Made by a program: the position numbers and the translations under genes. A stretch of 64,000 bases of DNA from Nocardia arthritidis. Its GTDB lineage: Bacteria > Actinomycetota > Actinomycetes > Mycobacteriales > Mycobacteriaceae. The notes under the pieces were generated by a model, which saw only the letters and a program-made list of their open reading frames with translations, did not search any database and was not told the origin of the DNA. Location: assembly GCF_011801145.1 (NCBI RefSeq), contig NZ_CP046172.1:6572001-6636000 (forward strand), read 5' to 3'. Below are positions 52,713-61,679 of the stretch, piece after piece (position 1 is the stretch's first letter; the number at the start of each line of letters is the position of its first letter).

Positions 52713-55700
52713 ATGGGGCTGAGCTTCGGCGTCCTCGGTCCGGTGTGGGCGCAGGACGAGCGCGGGCGGCTTGCGCTCAAGGGGCCGCGGCATCGGGCGG
52801 TGCTGGCCCGGCTGCTGGTCGCGCGGGGGCGGGTTGTTCCGGTCGCCCGGTTGATCGACGATCTATGGGAGCGACCACCCGACGACGCGGTCGGCGCGCT
52901 GCAAACATTCGTCGCCGCACTGCGCAAGGTGCTGGAGCCGGATCGACGACCCAGACAACCCGCGACTGTATTGGTCACCATCGCACCGGGATACGCATTG
53001 CGCGTCGAGCCCGATCAGGTCGACGCGCTGCGTTTCGAGGCGCACATCGATCGGGCCGGTCGATTCCTCGCCGCCGGTGACGGTGCCGCAGCGCTGCGCG
53101 AGACGGATGCGGCGCTAACGCTGTGGCAGGGACCGCCCTATGCGGAGTTCACCGAAACCGGTTGGGCGCGCGGCGAAATCGCGCGCCTGACCGAGCTGCG
53201 CCTGCGCGCCGTCGAGCAGCGGGCCGAGGCCATGCTGCGCACCGGCCGGGCGGCCGACGCGGTGATCGCGCTGGAGGCGCATCTCCAGAAGCTGCCGCTG
53301 CGGGAGCACGCTTGGCAATTGTTCGCGTTGGCGCTCTACCGCGCCGGGCGCCAAGCCGACGCCCTCGCCGCGCTGCGCACGGTGCGCCATCGGCTGCGCA
53401 CCGAACTCGGTGTCGATCCCGGGCCGGAACTCCGTGCGGTAGAAGCGGATATCCTCGCGCAGTCGGCGCGCCTGGACGCGCCCGCCACACCGGTGGTCGG
53501 CCCGACGGCTCCTCCGGTCGCGCCCGCCACACCGGCAAGTGGAACCACCCGACCTGCCGACGCGACCGCAGCCGCAAGCGACAGCGCACCGTCGGCTTCG
53601 GGTCCTTCACCGGGGAACAACGCCACGCCACCGGTCGACGCCGCGCGACCGGCGACCGGAGCAAGGCGTGCGCGCGAACCCTCCGCAGCGGCCAGTGCAA
53701 CCGAACCAGCCCCGCACCCGGTACCGCCGAGCAGCATCGTGCCGCGGACGAGCACCGTGCCGGTCGGCGACGCTGCCTCAGCCGCCAGCACCCCTACCTC
53801 ACCCGTCGGCAGCGCAACCTCGCCGGCCAGCGACGCGACCTCACCCGTCGGCGGCACTGCCCCGCCCGTCCGCGGCGCGACCACGCCGGCCAGCGACGCG
53901 ACCTCACCCGTCGGCGGCACTGCCCCGCCCGTCCGCGGCGCGACCACGCCGGTCAGCAACGCGACCTCACCCGTCGGCGGCACTACCCCGCCCGTCAGCA
54001 GCACAACCCCGCCCGTCAGCAGCGCGACCACGCCGACCAGCAACGCGACCTCACCCATCAGCGACGCGACCTCACCCGTCGGCGGCGCTACCCCGCCGGT
54101 CAACAGCACTACCCCACCCGGCAGCAGCACCACTCCGCCGGGCGGCAGCACTACCCCGCCGGTCAACAGCACTACCCCGCCGGTCAGCAGCGCTACCCCG
54201 CCGGGCGGCAGCACCACTCCGCCAGTCAGCAGCACTACCCCGCCCGTCGGCGGCGCTACCCTGCCGGGCGGCAGCGCGACCTCGCCAACCGGCGGCGATG
54301 TGCTATCGAACGCCGACGCTCTACGAATATCCGAATCCGTTGTGTCCGAGCGGGTTTTCGTGGGACGGGCGAACGAAGTGGCGCGGATGCTCGCGGCGGC
54401 CGAGGTGTGTGCGGGCGGGTCTCGGAGCGGGCTGGTGCTGGTGGCGGGTGGTGAGGGTGTCGGGAAAACCGCTCTTGCCGAGGCGTTTTCGGTTGAGTTG
54501 GCGCGGCGTGGGTGGACGGTGGCGTGGGGGCCGAGTCCGGCGGGGGACGGTGTTCCGCCGGATTGGTCGTGGACTCGGATCGTCGCCGATCTCGCGGCGG
54601 CCGGGTATCGGATCGAGCCGGGCGCGCTCGGCGGGGATGTCGATGCCGCGGTGCGCCGGTTCCAGCTGCATCGGTCGGCGGCAGAGCAATTGTCATCGAT
54701 CGCGCGGCGGACTCCTCTGCTGGTGGTGTTCGACGACCTGCACCAGGCCGGGCCGGACACCCTCGAATTGTTGACCGCGCTCGCCGCCGCCGCGGTGCAC
54801 GCGCCGCTGCTGTTCGTCGCGACCTACCGGACAAGCGATATCGATACCGGACTCACGGCGGCCCTGTCCCGGCTCGCCCGGGTCGAGCCGACGCGCGTCT
54901 ATCTCGGCGGGCTCGCCGAGGCGGATACCGCTGAGCTCATCGGCGCTGTACTCGGCGGCCGACCGCCGCTTCCGGTGGTGCGGCGAATTCAGGTGCGCAG
55001 CAATGGGAATCCGTTCTTCATCCGGGAGCTCGCCCGGTTGTTCCTGGACGAGGGAAACCTCGCGGCGGTGCCCGCCGGTGTGCGGGATGTGGTGCGGCAC
55101 AGGTTGTCTCGCCTGGACGACCGGCACCGGACGGTGCTGCGTCGGGCGGCAGTACTCGGCGGCGATATCGATCGAGAACTGCTCGCCGCGCTCACCGGCG
55201 ACGCCGCACTGGCGCTCGATGGGCTCGAAGCGGGGTTGCGCACCGGATTTCTGCACGAAACATCTTCGGCTCGAATATCTTTCGAGCACGATGTGGTGCG
55301 GGATGTACTGTACGAGGACATCTCGGGGCCGCGCCGCGCGGTCTGGCACGAGCGCGCCGCCGATCTACTCGAGCGGTCCGGCAACGCTGATCCGGCCGTG
55401 CTCGCACATCATCTGCTGTGCGCGGGCACCCGCGTCGCCGCCTGGCGGGCCGCGGGTTACGCGCGTACGGCGGCGCTCGATGCCGAGCAGATGTTCGCAC
55501 CGCACGATGCCGTGCGGCTGTGGCGGATGACGTTGCGGGCATACGACAGCGCGCAGCCGGAATCCGCGCGAGGTGCGGGCGACGACACTCCCGAACGTCT
55601 GGACGCGATGATGGGGCTGGTGCGCGCGGTCGCGATCACCGGCGACCTGCGAGCGGCCAGAGAGCTACGCGCCCAAGCGCTTTCGGCGGTCGAGCCGCTC

Positions 55701-56780
55701 GACCACCCGAAGCTGACCGCGCGGGTGCTCACCGCATTCGATATCCCGGCGCTGTGGACGACCAACGACGACGAGGCGCTGGCCCGGCGCATCGTGCGGG
55801 TCGCGGACGAAACGCTGGCCGCCTTACCGGCGGGCGATACCGAACTGCGGGCCAGGCTGCTCACCACGGTGGCGCTCGAGGTGCGCGCGACCGACGGCGC
55901 TCGCGGCCGGGCCGCCGCCGACGAGGCGGAGCGAATCGCCGCACGGCTCGGCGACCCGCGCCTGCTGGCCTTCGCCCGCAACGGCCGGTTCATGCAGACC
56001 TTCCACCGCACCGGCCTGGCCACCGAACGCGCCGAGATCGCGACCGGCCTGATCGATCTCGCCCGCGCGAACGAGCTGGTGAGCTTCGAGGTGCTCGGAC
56101 ATCTCATCGCCGTGCAATCGCGATGCGCGCTCGCCGATTTCGCCGCCGCCGCACGGCACGCCGCTGCCGCCGCCACGCTCGGCGAACGCTACGATCTGCC
56201 GCTCGTCGCCGTCTTCACGGAGTGGTATTCCGCACTCCGGCAATCACTTTCGAAAGGTGCCGCCGCAGCGGAAGCCGCGTATCGCACCGCGGCGGCCCGC
56301 CTACCCGGCGCGGCGATGCCCGGACTCGAGGCGGGCCTGCTCCCGCTGGCCCTCACCTGTGTACGCCTGCGGCACGGACTTCCGATAGCGCTCGACCAAA
56401 CCGACTTCGGCACGCACGCACCCTGGGTCGAGCCGCTGCTCCTACTCGAGAACGCAGACCCCGACAACGCCCGAAAAGCGCTGCGCGCCTTGCCCGAACC
56501 CCCAGGTGACCTACTCACCGAACTCCGCTACGCCCTCATAACCCGCGCGGCCCTGACCCTCGGCGAACACACCGTCCTCGAACGCGCCTACACCGCACTC
56601 CTACCCGCGTCCGCCGAGCTGGCCGGCGCGACAACCGGTCTCGTCACACTGGAACCCGTCGCACACTATCTGTCCGAAATCGCCACCGCCCGAGGCGATC
56701 ACGATGCGGCCGCACACCACCGCACCCAGGCCCGACGGCTCACCGACTCGATCGCGAAGGACCCGGCCGACCTCGAATAG
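52713..56780 (+). CDS. Large BTAD/AAA transcriptional regulator with heptapeptide repeats
   Basis: A 1355-residue regulator of the AfsR/SARP-ATPase kind. Residues ~4-95 are an OmpR-type winged helix (LLVARGRVVPVARLIDDLWE). Residues ~100-245 are the BTAD helical domain (LRLRAVEQRAEAMLRTGRAA). A linker of ~270 residues follows, with 24 tandem S/T-P-rich heptapeptides. The NTPase has Walker A GGEGVGKTALAEAF and Walker B LLVVFDDLHQAGPD. TPR-like helices fill the C-terminus. It starts at ATG 52713, which lacks a ribosome site. Such proteins activate secondary metabolite or development genes, often after Ser/Thr phosphorylation; no biosynthetic cluster lies beside it. Confidence 0.85.
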   Translation: MGLSFGVLGPVWAQDERGRLALKGPRHRAVLARLLVARGRVVPVARLIDDLWERPPDDAVGALQTFVAALRKVLEPDRRPRQPATVLVTIAPGYALRVEPDQVDALRFEAHIDRAGRFLAAGDGAAALRETDAALTLWQGPPYAEFTETGWARGEIARLTELRLRAVEQRAEAMLRTGRAADAVIALEAHLQKLPLREHAWQLFALALYRAGRQADALAALRTVRHRLRTELGVDPGPELRAVEADILAQSARLDAPATPVVGPTAPPVAPATPASGTTRPADATAAASDSAPSASGPSPGNNATPPVDAARPATGARRAREPSAAASATEPAPHPVPPSSIVPRTSTVPVGDAASAASTPTSPVGSATSPASDATSPVGGTAPPVRGATTPASDATSPVGGTAPPVRGATTPVSNATSPVGGTTPPVSSTTPPVSSATTPTSNATSPISDATSPVGGATPPVNSTTPPGSSTTPPGGSTTPPVNSTTPPVSSATPPGGSTTPPVSSTTPPVGGATLPGGSATSPTGGDVLSNADALRISESVVSERVFVGRANEVARMLAAAEVCAGGSRSGLVLVAGGEGVGKTALAEAFSVELARRGWTVAWGPSPAGDGVPPDWSWTRIVADLAAAGYRIEPGALGGDVDAAVRRFQLHRSAAEQLSSIARRTPLLVVFDDLHQAGPDTLELLTALAAAAVHAPLLFVATYRTSDIDTGLTAALSRLARVEPTRVYLGGLAEADTAELIGAVLGGRPPLPVVRRIQVRSNGNPFFIRELARLFLDEGNLAAVPAGVRDVVRHRLSRLDDRHRTVLRRAAVLGGDIDRELLAALTGDAALALDGLEAGLRTGFLHETSSARISFEHDVVRDVLYEDISGPRRAVWHERAADLLERSGNADPAVLAHHLLCAGTRVAAWRAAGYARTAALDAEQMFAPHDAVRLWRMTLRAYDSAQPESARGAGDDTPERLDAMMGLVRAVAITGDLRAARELRAQALSAVEPLDHPKLTARVLTAFDIPALWTTNDDEALARRIVRVADETLAALPAGDTELRARLLTTVALEVRATDGARGRAAADEAERIAARLGDPRLLAFARNGRFMQTFHRTGLATERAEIATGLIDLARANELVSFEVLGHLIAVQSRCALADFAAAARHAAAAATLGERYDLPLVAVFTEWYSALRQSLSKGAAAAEAAYRTAAARLPGAAMPGLEAGLLPLALTCVRLRHGLPIALDQTDFGTHAPWVEPLLLLENADPDNARKALRALPEPPGDLLTELRYALITRAALTLGEHTVLERAYTALLPASAELAGATTGLVTLEPVAHYLSEIATARGDHDAAAHHRTQARRLTDSIAKDPADLE
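53796..54299 (+). repeat. 24 tandem 21-bp repeats coding for heptapeptides
   Basis: Within the BTAD/AAA gene, 504 bp encode 24 heptapeptides with consensus T-[SPT]-P-[VG]-[SGN]-[SGN]-[AT] (for example TPPVSSA, TSPVGGT, TTPASDA). Almost every unit has a T-P or S-P pair. Within the array a 63-bp unit (53825-53887) is repeated exactly at 53888-53950. The frame is kept throughout. Confidence 0.9.
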
Positions 56781-57097
56781 CGCCGCCCACCGGCACAGGA
56801 AGATCCGGAACCACACCGTGTCACCAGCCGCGATTGCCGCCGCAACGAGCGGACCGATGTTGATCGCCAGGAGCTGAGGCCGCCTGGCCAGGCAAGGCGC
56901 CCAACCAGGTGCCGCCACAAACGAGCAGACCGATGCTGATCGCCAAGAATCTCGGTCCGCCGACGGGCGAGGCGCCGGACCAGGACCCGCCATGAGGACG
57001 CGTGGTACGCGACCGGATTTCTTAAGCGAATCATTCGGTCCCCGTTAAGTTTCCGCGGCTATCGTCCGCGCACGGCGTGCTCGGAGTAGGAGATCCG
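56781..57097. other. 317-bp intergenic region with a degenerate tandem repeat
   Basis: No gene is seen. Two imperfect direct copies of about 75 bp follow each other: 56835-56909 and 56910-56984. Both contain ACGAGC-GACCGATG-TGATCGCCA and end in GGCGCC-N-ACCAGG. The last ~110 bp should hold the promoter of the membrane-protein gene. Confidence 0.55.
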
Positions 57098-58471
57098 GTG
57101 ACGGATGTGGATGTGCTCGACCCGGTCGAGCCGGTATCGGTGGCGGGGGCGGCGGAATCCGCTGCGGGACAATGGCGCTTGCCGACTCGGATCGGATTCC
57201 GGTTCGGTGTCTGCTATTTCGGGCTGTTCGGACTCGCGGGTCTTCTCGGTCTGGCGCCGATTCTGTTGGCGGGCTTGGGAATCGATGCGGGCTGGAGCTC
57301 GGTGCTGAATGTCTTACACCTCGCTCGGCCGCCGATCGAGTGGACGGCCACCCATGTGCTGGGTCTGCGGGTGACCAGCACACAGGTGGGCAGTGACAGC
57401 GCATTCCAGTGGACCGCACTGTTTCTTCTGGTGGTGATCGCCGCGGTGGCGACGGTGGTGTGGTCGGTGCTGGATCGTCATCGGCCCGGGTTCACGCGGC
57501 TGTTCGCCTGGGCTCAGCTGTATCTGCGGTTCGTCCTCGCGATCGCGATGTGCTATTTCGGGATGGCGAAGGCGATTCCGACGCAAATGCCCTTCGTGCT
57601 GAATCGACTGGTGGAGCCCTACGGCAATTTCAGTCCGGAAGGCGTGTTGTGGGCGCAGGTCAGCGTGTCGCAGCCGTATGAGATCGCGCTGGGTGTTGCG
57701 GAGTTGCTGGCCGGTGTGCTGTTGATGGTGCCGCGCGCTGCCGCGGCCGGCGCCCTGCTGTGCGCGGTGGACATGACCCAGGTGCTGCTGCTGAACCTGA
57801 CCTACGACATCCGCTTGAAGACCGTATCGTCGCAGTTCCTGCTGATGAGCCTGTTTCTGCTCGCACCCCATGCCCGCCGGTTGCTGGTGGTGCTGTTCTC
57901 CGATCGCGCCGCGCCCGCGCTCCGGCGGGTTCCGCTGTTCGGCTCCGTGCGAGCCGAACGGATCGCACTGGTGGCGCAGGTGGTGGTGGGTCTGCTCCTG
58001 CTCACGCTGACCGGCGTGCAGAACTGGCGGCAATGGGCGCACCCGACCCCGGAGCTGTACGGCATCTACCAGGTGGATGGCTTCTCATCGGAGGGTTATG
58101 CCCGCGACCCACTGCTCACCGACGAATTGCGCTGGCGCCGAGTCGTTTTCGATCGTCCCTTCCACGTCTCCGATCCGGTGGTGCTCACCATCCAGCACAT
58201 GGACGACTCCTTCGAGATGTACGGCGGCACCATCGACCCGAAGCGCCACTTCATCGATTTGAATCATCGCATCACATTGGGCACCTTCGAAGAAACGCCG
58301 GTGCGCGTCCGCCTCAGTTACTGGTGGCCGGGGCCCGGCCGCATGATCATCGATGCCGCCGACTACGCCGGGCACCGCATCCACACCTCGTTCACCAAGC
58401 TCGACCCGAAGTCCTTCCCGCTGCTGGAGCGCGGCTTCAGCTGGGTGCAAGAGCAGCCATACAACCGGTGA
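57098..58471 (+). CDS. DoxX-like multi-helix membrane protein
   Basis: A 457-residue membrane protein. The N-half has about eight helices with DoxX/HTTM-like parts (RFVLAIAMCYFGMAKAIP, YEIALGVAELLAGVLLMVPR and VSSQFLLMSLFLLAPHARR). A C-terminal soluble domain of ~130 residues follows (QVDGFSSEGYARDPLL, VVLTIQHMDDSFEMYGGTID). GTG 57098 has AGGAG six bases before it; the frame opens at 57077. Such proteins are poorly characterised; the family name suggests a redox-linked role. It follows the BTAD regulator on the same strand. Confidence 0.7.
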   Translation: MTDVDVLDPVEPVSVAGAAESAAGQWRLPTRIGFRFGVCYFGLFGLAGLLGLAPILLAGLGIDAGWSSVLNVLHLARPPIEWTATHVLGLRVTSTQVGSDSAFQWTALFLLVVIAAVATVVWSVLDRHRPGFTRLFAWAQLYLRFVLAIAMCYFGMAKAIPTQMPFVLNRLVEPYGNFSPEGVLWAQVSVSQPYEIALGVAELLAGVLLMVPRAAAAGALLCAVDMTQVLLLNLTYDIRLKTVSSQFLLMSLFLLAPHARRLLVVLFSDRAAPALRRVPLFGSVRAERIALVAQVVVGLLLLTLTGVQNWRQWAHPTPELYGIYQVDGFSSEGYARDPLLTDELRWRRVVFDRPFHVSDPVVLTIQHMDDSFEMYGGTIDPKRHFIDLNHRITLGTFEETPVRVRLSYWWPGPGRMIIDAADYAGHRIHTSFTKLDPKSFPLLERGFSWVQEQPYNR

Positions 58472-58485
58472 TGTCGAGCGGCTTA

Positions 58486-58776
58486 TCAGCTCAGATGCGG
58501 GCCGCCGTATCGGTTCCGGTGCGTCGTGCTCCGGCGCACCGAGTTCGCACCACTCGATAATGTTGCGGCCCTTCCGGATCCGCGTAGCGCATCCCGATGC
58601 GCGCGCCCGTACGAGGCATTGTCGGGTATGAGTAGTGGGCAGCCGCGGCGACCGTCGAGATGTAGTGTCGGCCCCGCGGGTTCGATGGTGAAGGTCCAGC
58701 CGAGGCTCTTCGGCGCGCCGTCGTGGTCGAGCCGGTCGGCGAGCTGCCGCAGCCATTGTCCGACAACATGATTCAT
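58486..58776 (-). CDS. Small hypothetical protein
   Basis: A 96-residue open frame that I do not recognise. The first half looks real (VGQWLRQLADRLDHDGAPKS and WTFTIEPAGPTLHLDGRRGC), while the last ~30 residues become Arg/Ser-rich. It converges with the membrane-protein gene, its stop lying 15 bp away. A shifted end cannot be excluded. Confidence 0.4.
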   Translation of the reverse strand: MNHVVGQWLRQLADRLDHDGAPKSLGWTFTIEPAGPTLHLDGRRGCPLLIPDNASYGRAHRDALRGSGRAATLSSGANSVRRSTTHRNRYGGPHLS

Positions 58777-58879
58777 GATTCCACCGCTCCTCTCCGCTGA
58801 TATCGCGGAACCGATTCTGCCCCGCCGGTTCCCGCGTGCACAGCCACCACGGCCGTTTTCACGCAGCGCGTGCACCGGC

Positions 58880-59031
58880 CTACTCGATGATGCCGTTGGC
58901 ACGCGCTCGCCAGAGCATCCGCCGGGCCTCGCGAGTGCCGAGCAGGACCAGGCCCGCACCGCCTGATCGCGCAGTGCGCCGTCCGGATTGCCGAGTTGCG
59001 CGCCGAGCAACGACAGTGCCGACTCGGACAC
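58880..59031 (-). pseudogene. Gene remnant in two frames
   Basis: From GTG 59031 one frame reads SESALSLLGAQLGNPDGALR and then DQAVRA. At about 58955 protein-like sequence continues in another frame as GLVLLGTREARRMLWRARAN followed by GIIE and a stop. Neither frame makes sense alone. It lies just behind the gamma-glutamylcyclotransferase gene and is probably a decayed small gene. Confidence 0.35.
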
Positions 59032-59037
59032 GGCAGG

Positions 59038-59457
59038 TCAGCGGTATTTGCTTCGGGCGCAGCGGGTTACGAACGCGGCGAGGTGGGCCGCGGCGAATTC
59101 TTCCGAATACCAGGTCTGCTCGGAGACCGGAGCGGTCCAGACGTAGGTCATCGCGGTACGCCCGCCCGGATGCACCTCGACCGTCCGCAGATCGTATTCG
59201 TCGTCTTCGAAGGCATCGAGTATCCGCCATTCGGCGGCGGTCAGGCCGGTCAGCAGGACACCGGGGGTCACCGAATCCGTTGCGGGGACCAGGCCCGGGT
59301 AGACGCGACCGGGCAATGCGGCCGCGCGCCAACCGGATACGGCAACGGGCTCCAGCGCCGGGCAGCGTTCGAGCAGGTGGATCAGGACCTGCGGGAATTG
59401 CAGGGTGCCGTAGGCGAACAGCGAATCCGCCACGCCGAGTTCACGTTCGAATCTCAT
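59038..59457 (-). CDS. Gamma-glutamylcyclotransferase (AIG2-like)
   Basis: A 139-residue AIG2/GGCT-fold protein. The substrate-binding loop is SLFAYGTLQFPQVLIHLLER near the N-terminus, and the catalytic Glu region is in LDAFEDDEYDLRTVEVHPGG. The fold acts on gamma-glutamyl amines or peptides. In mycolata without glutathione the actual substrate is unclear. ATG 59457 overlaps the oxyR stop by 4 bp, so it is translated with OxyR, a possible link to thiol stress. Confidence 0.83.
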   Translation of the reverse strand: MRFERELGVADSLFAYGTLQFPQVLIHLLERCPALEPVAVSGWRAAALPGRVYPGLVPATDSVTPGVLLTGLTAAEWRILDAFEDDEYDLRTVEVHPGGRTAMTYVWTAPVSEQTWYSEEFAAAHLAAFVTRCARSKYR

Positions 59458-60371
59458 GCCGGGCCCGCCGACCGCTGATCGCGAATGATCTCGGCCAATT
59501 TCTGATAGTCCTCCTTGCGCGCGGTGGAGGCACGGAAGGCGAGGCCGAGGGTGCGGCCGGGGGCGGGACCGGCGAAGTGGGCGGTATCCAGTGTGCCGCG
59601 GGCGGTTTCGGCGGCCACCGCCATCTCCGGGATTAGCGTGACGCCCAAACCGCCCGCGACGCACTGCACAACGGTGGCCAGCGATGCGGCGCGGGTGTCG
59701 CCGACCGCGGCCGGATGCGCGTCGGCGGAGCGGCACAGGTCCAAGGTCTGATCGCGCAGGCAGTGTCCCTCGTCGAGCAGCAGCAGCGGCTGCGCGTCGA
59801 GCACGCCCGGCACCAGGTCGGTGCGACCGGCCAATTCGTGCCCGCGCGGCGTCACCAGCACGAATTCCTCTGTGTACAGCGGGATTTCGACGATACCGGG
59901 CGTTTCGGTCGGTAGCGCGAGCAGCGCGACGTCCAGCACGCCGGTGCGCAGACCGTCGAGCAGCCGCGCGGTCTGGTCCTCGATCACCTGCGGCACGAGG
60001 GCGGGCACCTTGGCCCGCAATTCGGGCAGCAGGGTCGGCAGCACATACGGGGCTACCGTCGGGATGATGCCCATGCGCAGGGCGCCGCTGAGCCCGTCGC
60101 CGGTGGCCGTCGCGACGAATCGATCGGCCGCCTCCAGCGTCGCCATCGCCTGCGGCAGCAGTCGTTTACCCGCCGCAGTGACCAGAACGCGGCGCGTGCT
60201 GCGCTCGATCAGCTGCAGCCCCAACCCGTTCTCCAGGGCGGCGAGCGCCTGCGATAACGTGGGTTGGCTCACATTGAGGCGGGCGGCGGCCGTGCCGAAG
60301 TGGCGATATTCGGCGATCGCGACGAACGCACGCAGCTGTGAGAGTGTCGGCTGATAAGTCTGATCAGTCAC
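59454..60371 (-). CDS. oxyR: LysR-type peroxide sensor OxyR
   Basis: A 305-residue LysR regulator. The winged helix is LSQLRAFVAIAEYRHFGTAA with LNVSQPTLSQALAALE. The redox switch is present: Cys204 and Cys213 in EGHCLRDQTLDLC, nine residues apart as in E. coli Cys199 and Cys208. The ligand domain has the RTLGLAFRAST end. The frame opens at 60500, but GTG 60371 (VTDQTYQPT) is the start; the earlier part runs over the ahpC promoter. Peroxide oxidation should activate the divergent ahpC-ahpD genes. Confidence 0.93.
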   Translation of the reverse strand: MTDQTYQPTLSQLRAFVAIAEYRHFGTAAARLNVSQPTLSQALAALENGLGLQLIERSTRRVLVTAAGKRLLPQAMATLEAADRFVATATGDGLSGALRMGIIPTVAPYVLPTLLPELRAKVPALVPQVIEDQTARLLDGLRTGVLDVALLALPTETPGIVEIPLYTEEFVLVTPRGHELAGRTDLVPGVLDAQPLLLLDEGHCLRDQTLDLCRSADAHPAAVGDTRAASLATVVQCVAGGLGVTLIPEMAVAAETARGTLDTAHFAGPAPGRTLGLAFRASTARKEDYQKLAEIIRDQRSAGPA

Positions 60372-60397
60372 GCCTATCAGTGTAGTGCGACTGATCA
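60361..60397. promoter_or_regulatory. OxyR operator region between oxyR and ahpC
   Basis: TGATCAGTC (60361-60369) and GACTGATCA (60389-60397) form a perfect 9-bp inverted repeat. An inner ATCAG-N10-CTGAT (60376-60395) fits a LysR T-N11-A type site. It overlaps the oxyR start and lies 90 bp before ahpC. Confidence 0.6.
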
Positions 60398-60483
60398 CCT
60401 TTACCTTTCGTGACCCCTTCGGCGAAGATCGATGGGGAGCTTTACCGCACAGTGCTAGCAAACCAACCCACGAGGAGATGCGC

Positions 60484-61071
60484 ATGGCCCTGCTGACCAT
60501 CGGCGACCAATTCCCGGCTTACAACCTCACCGCGGTGATCGGCGGTGACCTGTCCAAGGTCGACGCTCAGCAGCCCGACGACTACTTCACCACCGTCACC
60601 AGCGACGATCACGCGGGCAAGTGGCGAATCGTCTTCTTCTGGCCGAAGGACTTCACCTTCGTCTGCCCGACCGAGATCGCCGCGTTCGGCAAGCTCAACG
60701 ACGAATTCGAAGACCGCGACGCGCAGGTGCTCGGCGTCTCGGTGGACAACGAATTCGTGCACTTCCAGTGGCGCGCCCAGCACGAGAATCTGAAAACCCT
60801 CCCCTTCCCGATGGTTTCGGATCTGAAGCGCGAACTGGCCACCGCCACCGGTGTTTTGAACTCCGACGGCGTCGCCGACCGGGCCACCTTCATCGTCGAC
60901 CCGAACAACGAGATCCAGTTCGTCTCGGTCACCGCCGGTTCGGTGGGCCGCAACGTCGACGAGGTGCTGCGGGTGCTCGACGCGCTGCAGTCCGACGAGC
61001 TGTGCGCCTGCAACTGGAAGAAGGGCGACCCCACCATCAACGCGGGCGAGCTGCTCGCCGCCAGCGTCTGA
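60484..61071 (+). CDS. ahpC: Alkyl hydroperoxide reductase AhpC
   Basis: A 195-residue 2-Cys peroxiredoxin. The peroxidatic Cys61 is in FTFVCPTE, and the resolving Cys pair is LCACNW near residues 174-176, as in M. tuberculosis AhpC. It reduces peroxides and peroxynitrite in the cytosol and is recycled by AhpD. ATG 60484 follows ACGAGGAGATGCGC. It is the first gene of the OxyR-controlled operon. Confidence 0.95.
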   Translation: MALLTIGDQFPAYNLTAVIGGDLSKVDAQQPDDYFTTVTSDDHAGKWRIVFFWPKDFTFVCPTEIAAFGKLNDEFEDRDAQVLGVSVDNEFVHFQWRAQHENLKTLPFPMVSDLKRELATATGVLNSDGVADRATFIVDPNNEIQFVSVTAGSVGRNVDEVLRVLDALQSDELCACNWKKGDPTINAGELLAASV

Positions 61072-61119
61072 TCGATCCACCAACCGAAATAGCAAGTCAG
61101 AGATGAGGAAACGCCGAGC

Positions 61120-61659
61120 ATGAGCATTGAGAACCTGAAGAACTCCCTGCCCGAGTACGCCAAGGACCTCAAGCTCAACCTGTCCTCCATCGCACGCACC
61201 ACCGTGCTGAACGAGCAGCAGCTGTGGGGCACGCTGCTCGCGTCGGCGGCCGCGACCCGGTCGGCGACCACGCTGCGCGAAATCGCCGAGGAGGCCGCGG
61301 ACACCCTGTCCGCGGAGGCGTACAACGCCGCGCTCGGCGCCGCCTCGATCATGGGGATGAACAATGTGTTCTACCGGGGCAAGGCATTTCTCGGTGGACG
61401 CTACGACGACCTGCGCGCCGGGCTGCGGATGAATATCATCGGCAACCCGGGTACCGACAAGGCCGATTTCGAGCTGTGGTCGTTCGCGGTCTCCTCGATC
61501 AACGGCTGCCAGCACTGCCTCGAGGCGCACGAGCACACCCTGCGCGAGGCGGGCGTCTCGCGCGAGGTGATCTTCGAGGCGCTGCGGGTGGCCGCCATCG
61601 TCGCCGGTGTCGGCCAGGCGGTGCAGTCCACCGAGGCGCTGGCCGGGGCCGCCGTCTGA
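61120..61659 (+). CDS. ahpD: Alkyl hydroperoxidase AhpD
   Basis: A 179-residue helical disulphide reductase. The active pair is Cys130 and Cys133 in [10 protein letters not shown], with Glu118 and His137 in the mycobacterial positions. AhpD feeds electrons from lipoamide proteins to AhpC. It is 48 bp behind ahpC and ends before a strong hairpin. Confidence 0.95.
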   Translation: MSIENLKNSLPEYAKDLKLNLSSIARTTVLNEQQLWGTLLASAAATRSATTLREIAEEAADTLSAEAYNAALGAASIMGMNNVFYRGKAFLGGRYDDLRAGLRMNIIGNPGTDKADFELWSFAVSSINGCQHCLEAHEHTLREAGVSREVIFEALRVAAIVAGVGQAVQSTEALAGAAV

Positions 61660-61679
61660 TCCGGCACCTTCACGAAAAC

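Noticed and set aside
53796..54299. Regular repeats that could be taken for a CRISPR array
   Set aside because: The period is 21 bp without unique spacers, the frame is kept and the units encode heptapeptides within a large protein.
57098..58471. Vitamin K-dependent gamma-carboxylase (HTTM) assignment
   Set aside because: The helices look similar, but I cannot see carboxylase signature residues; a DoxX-like call is safer.
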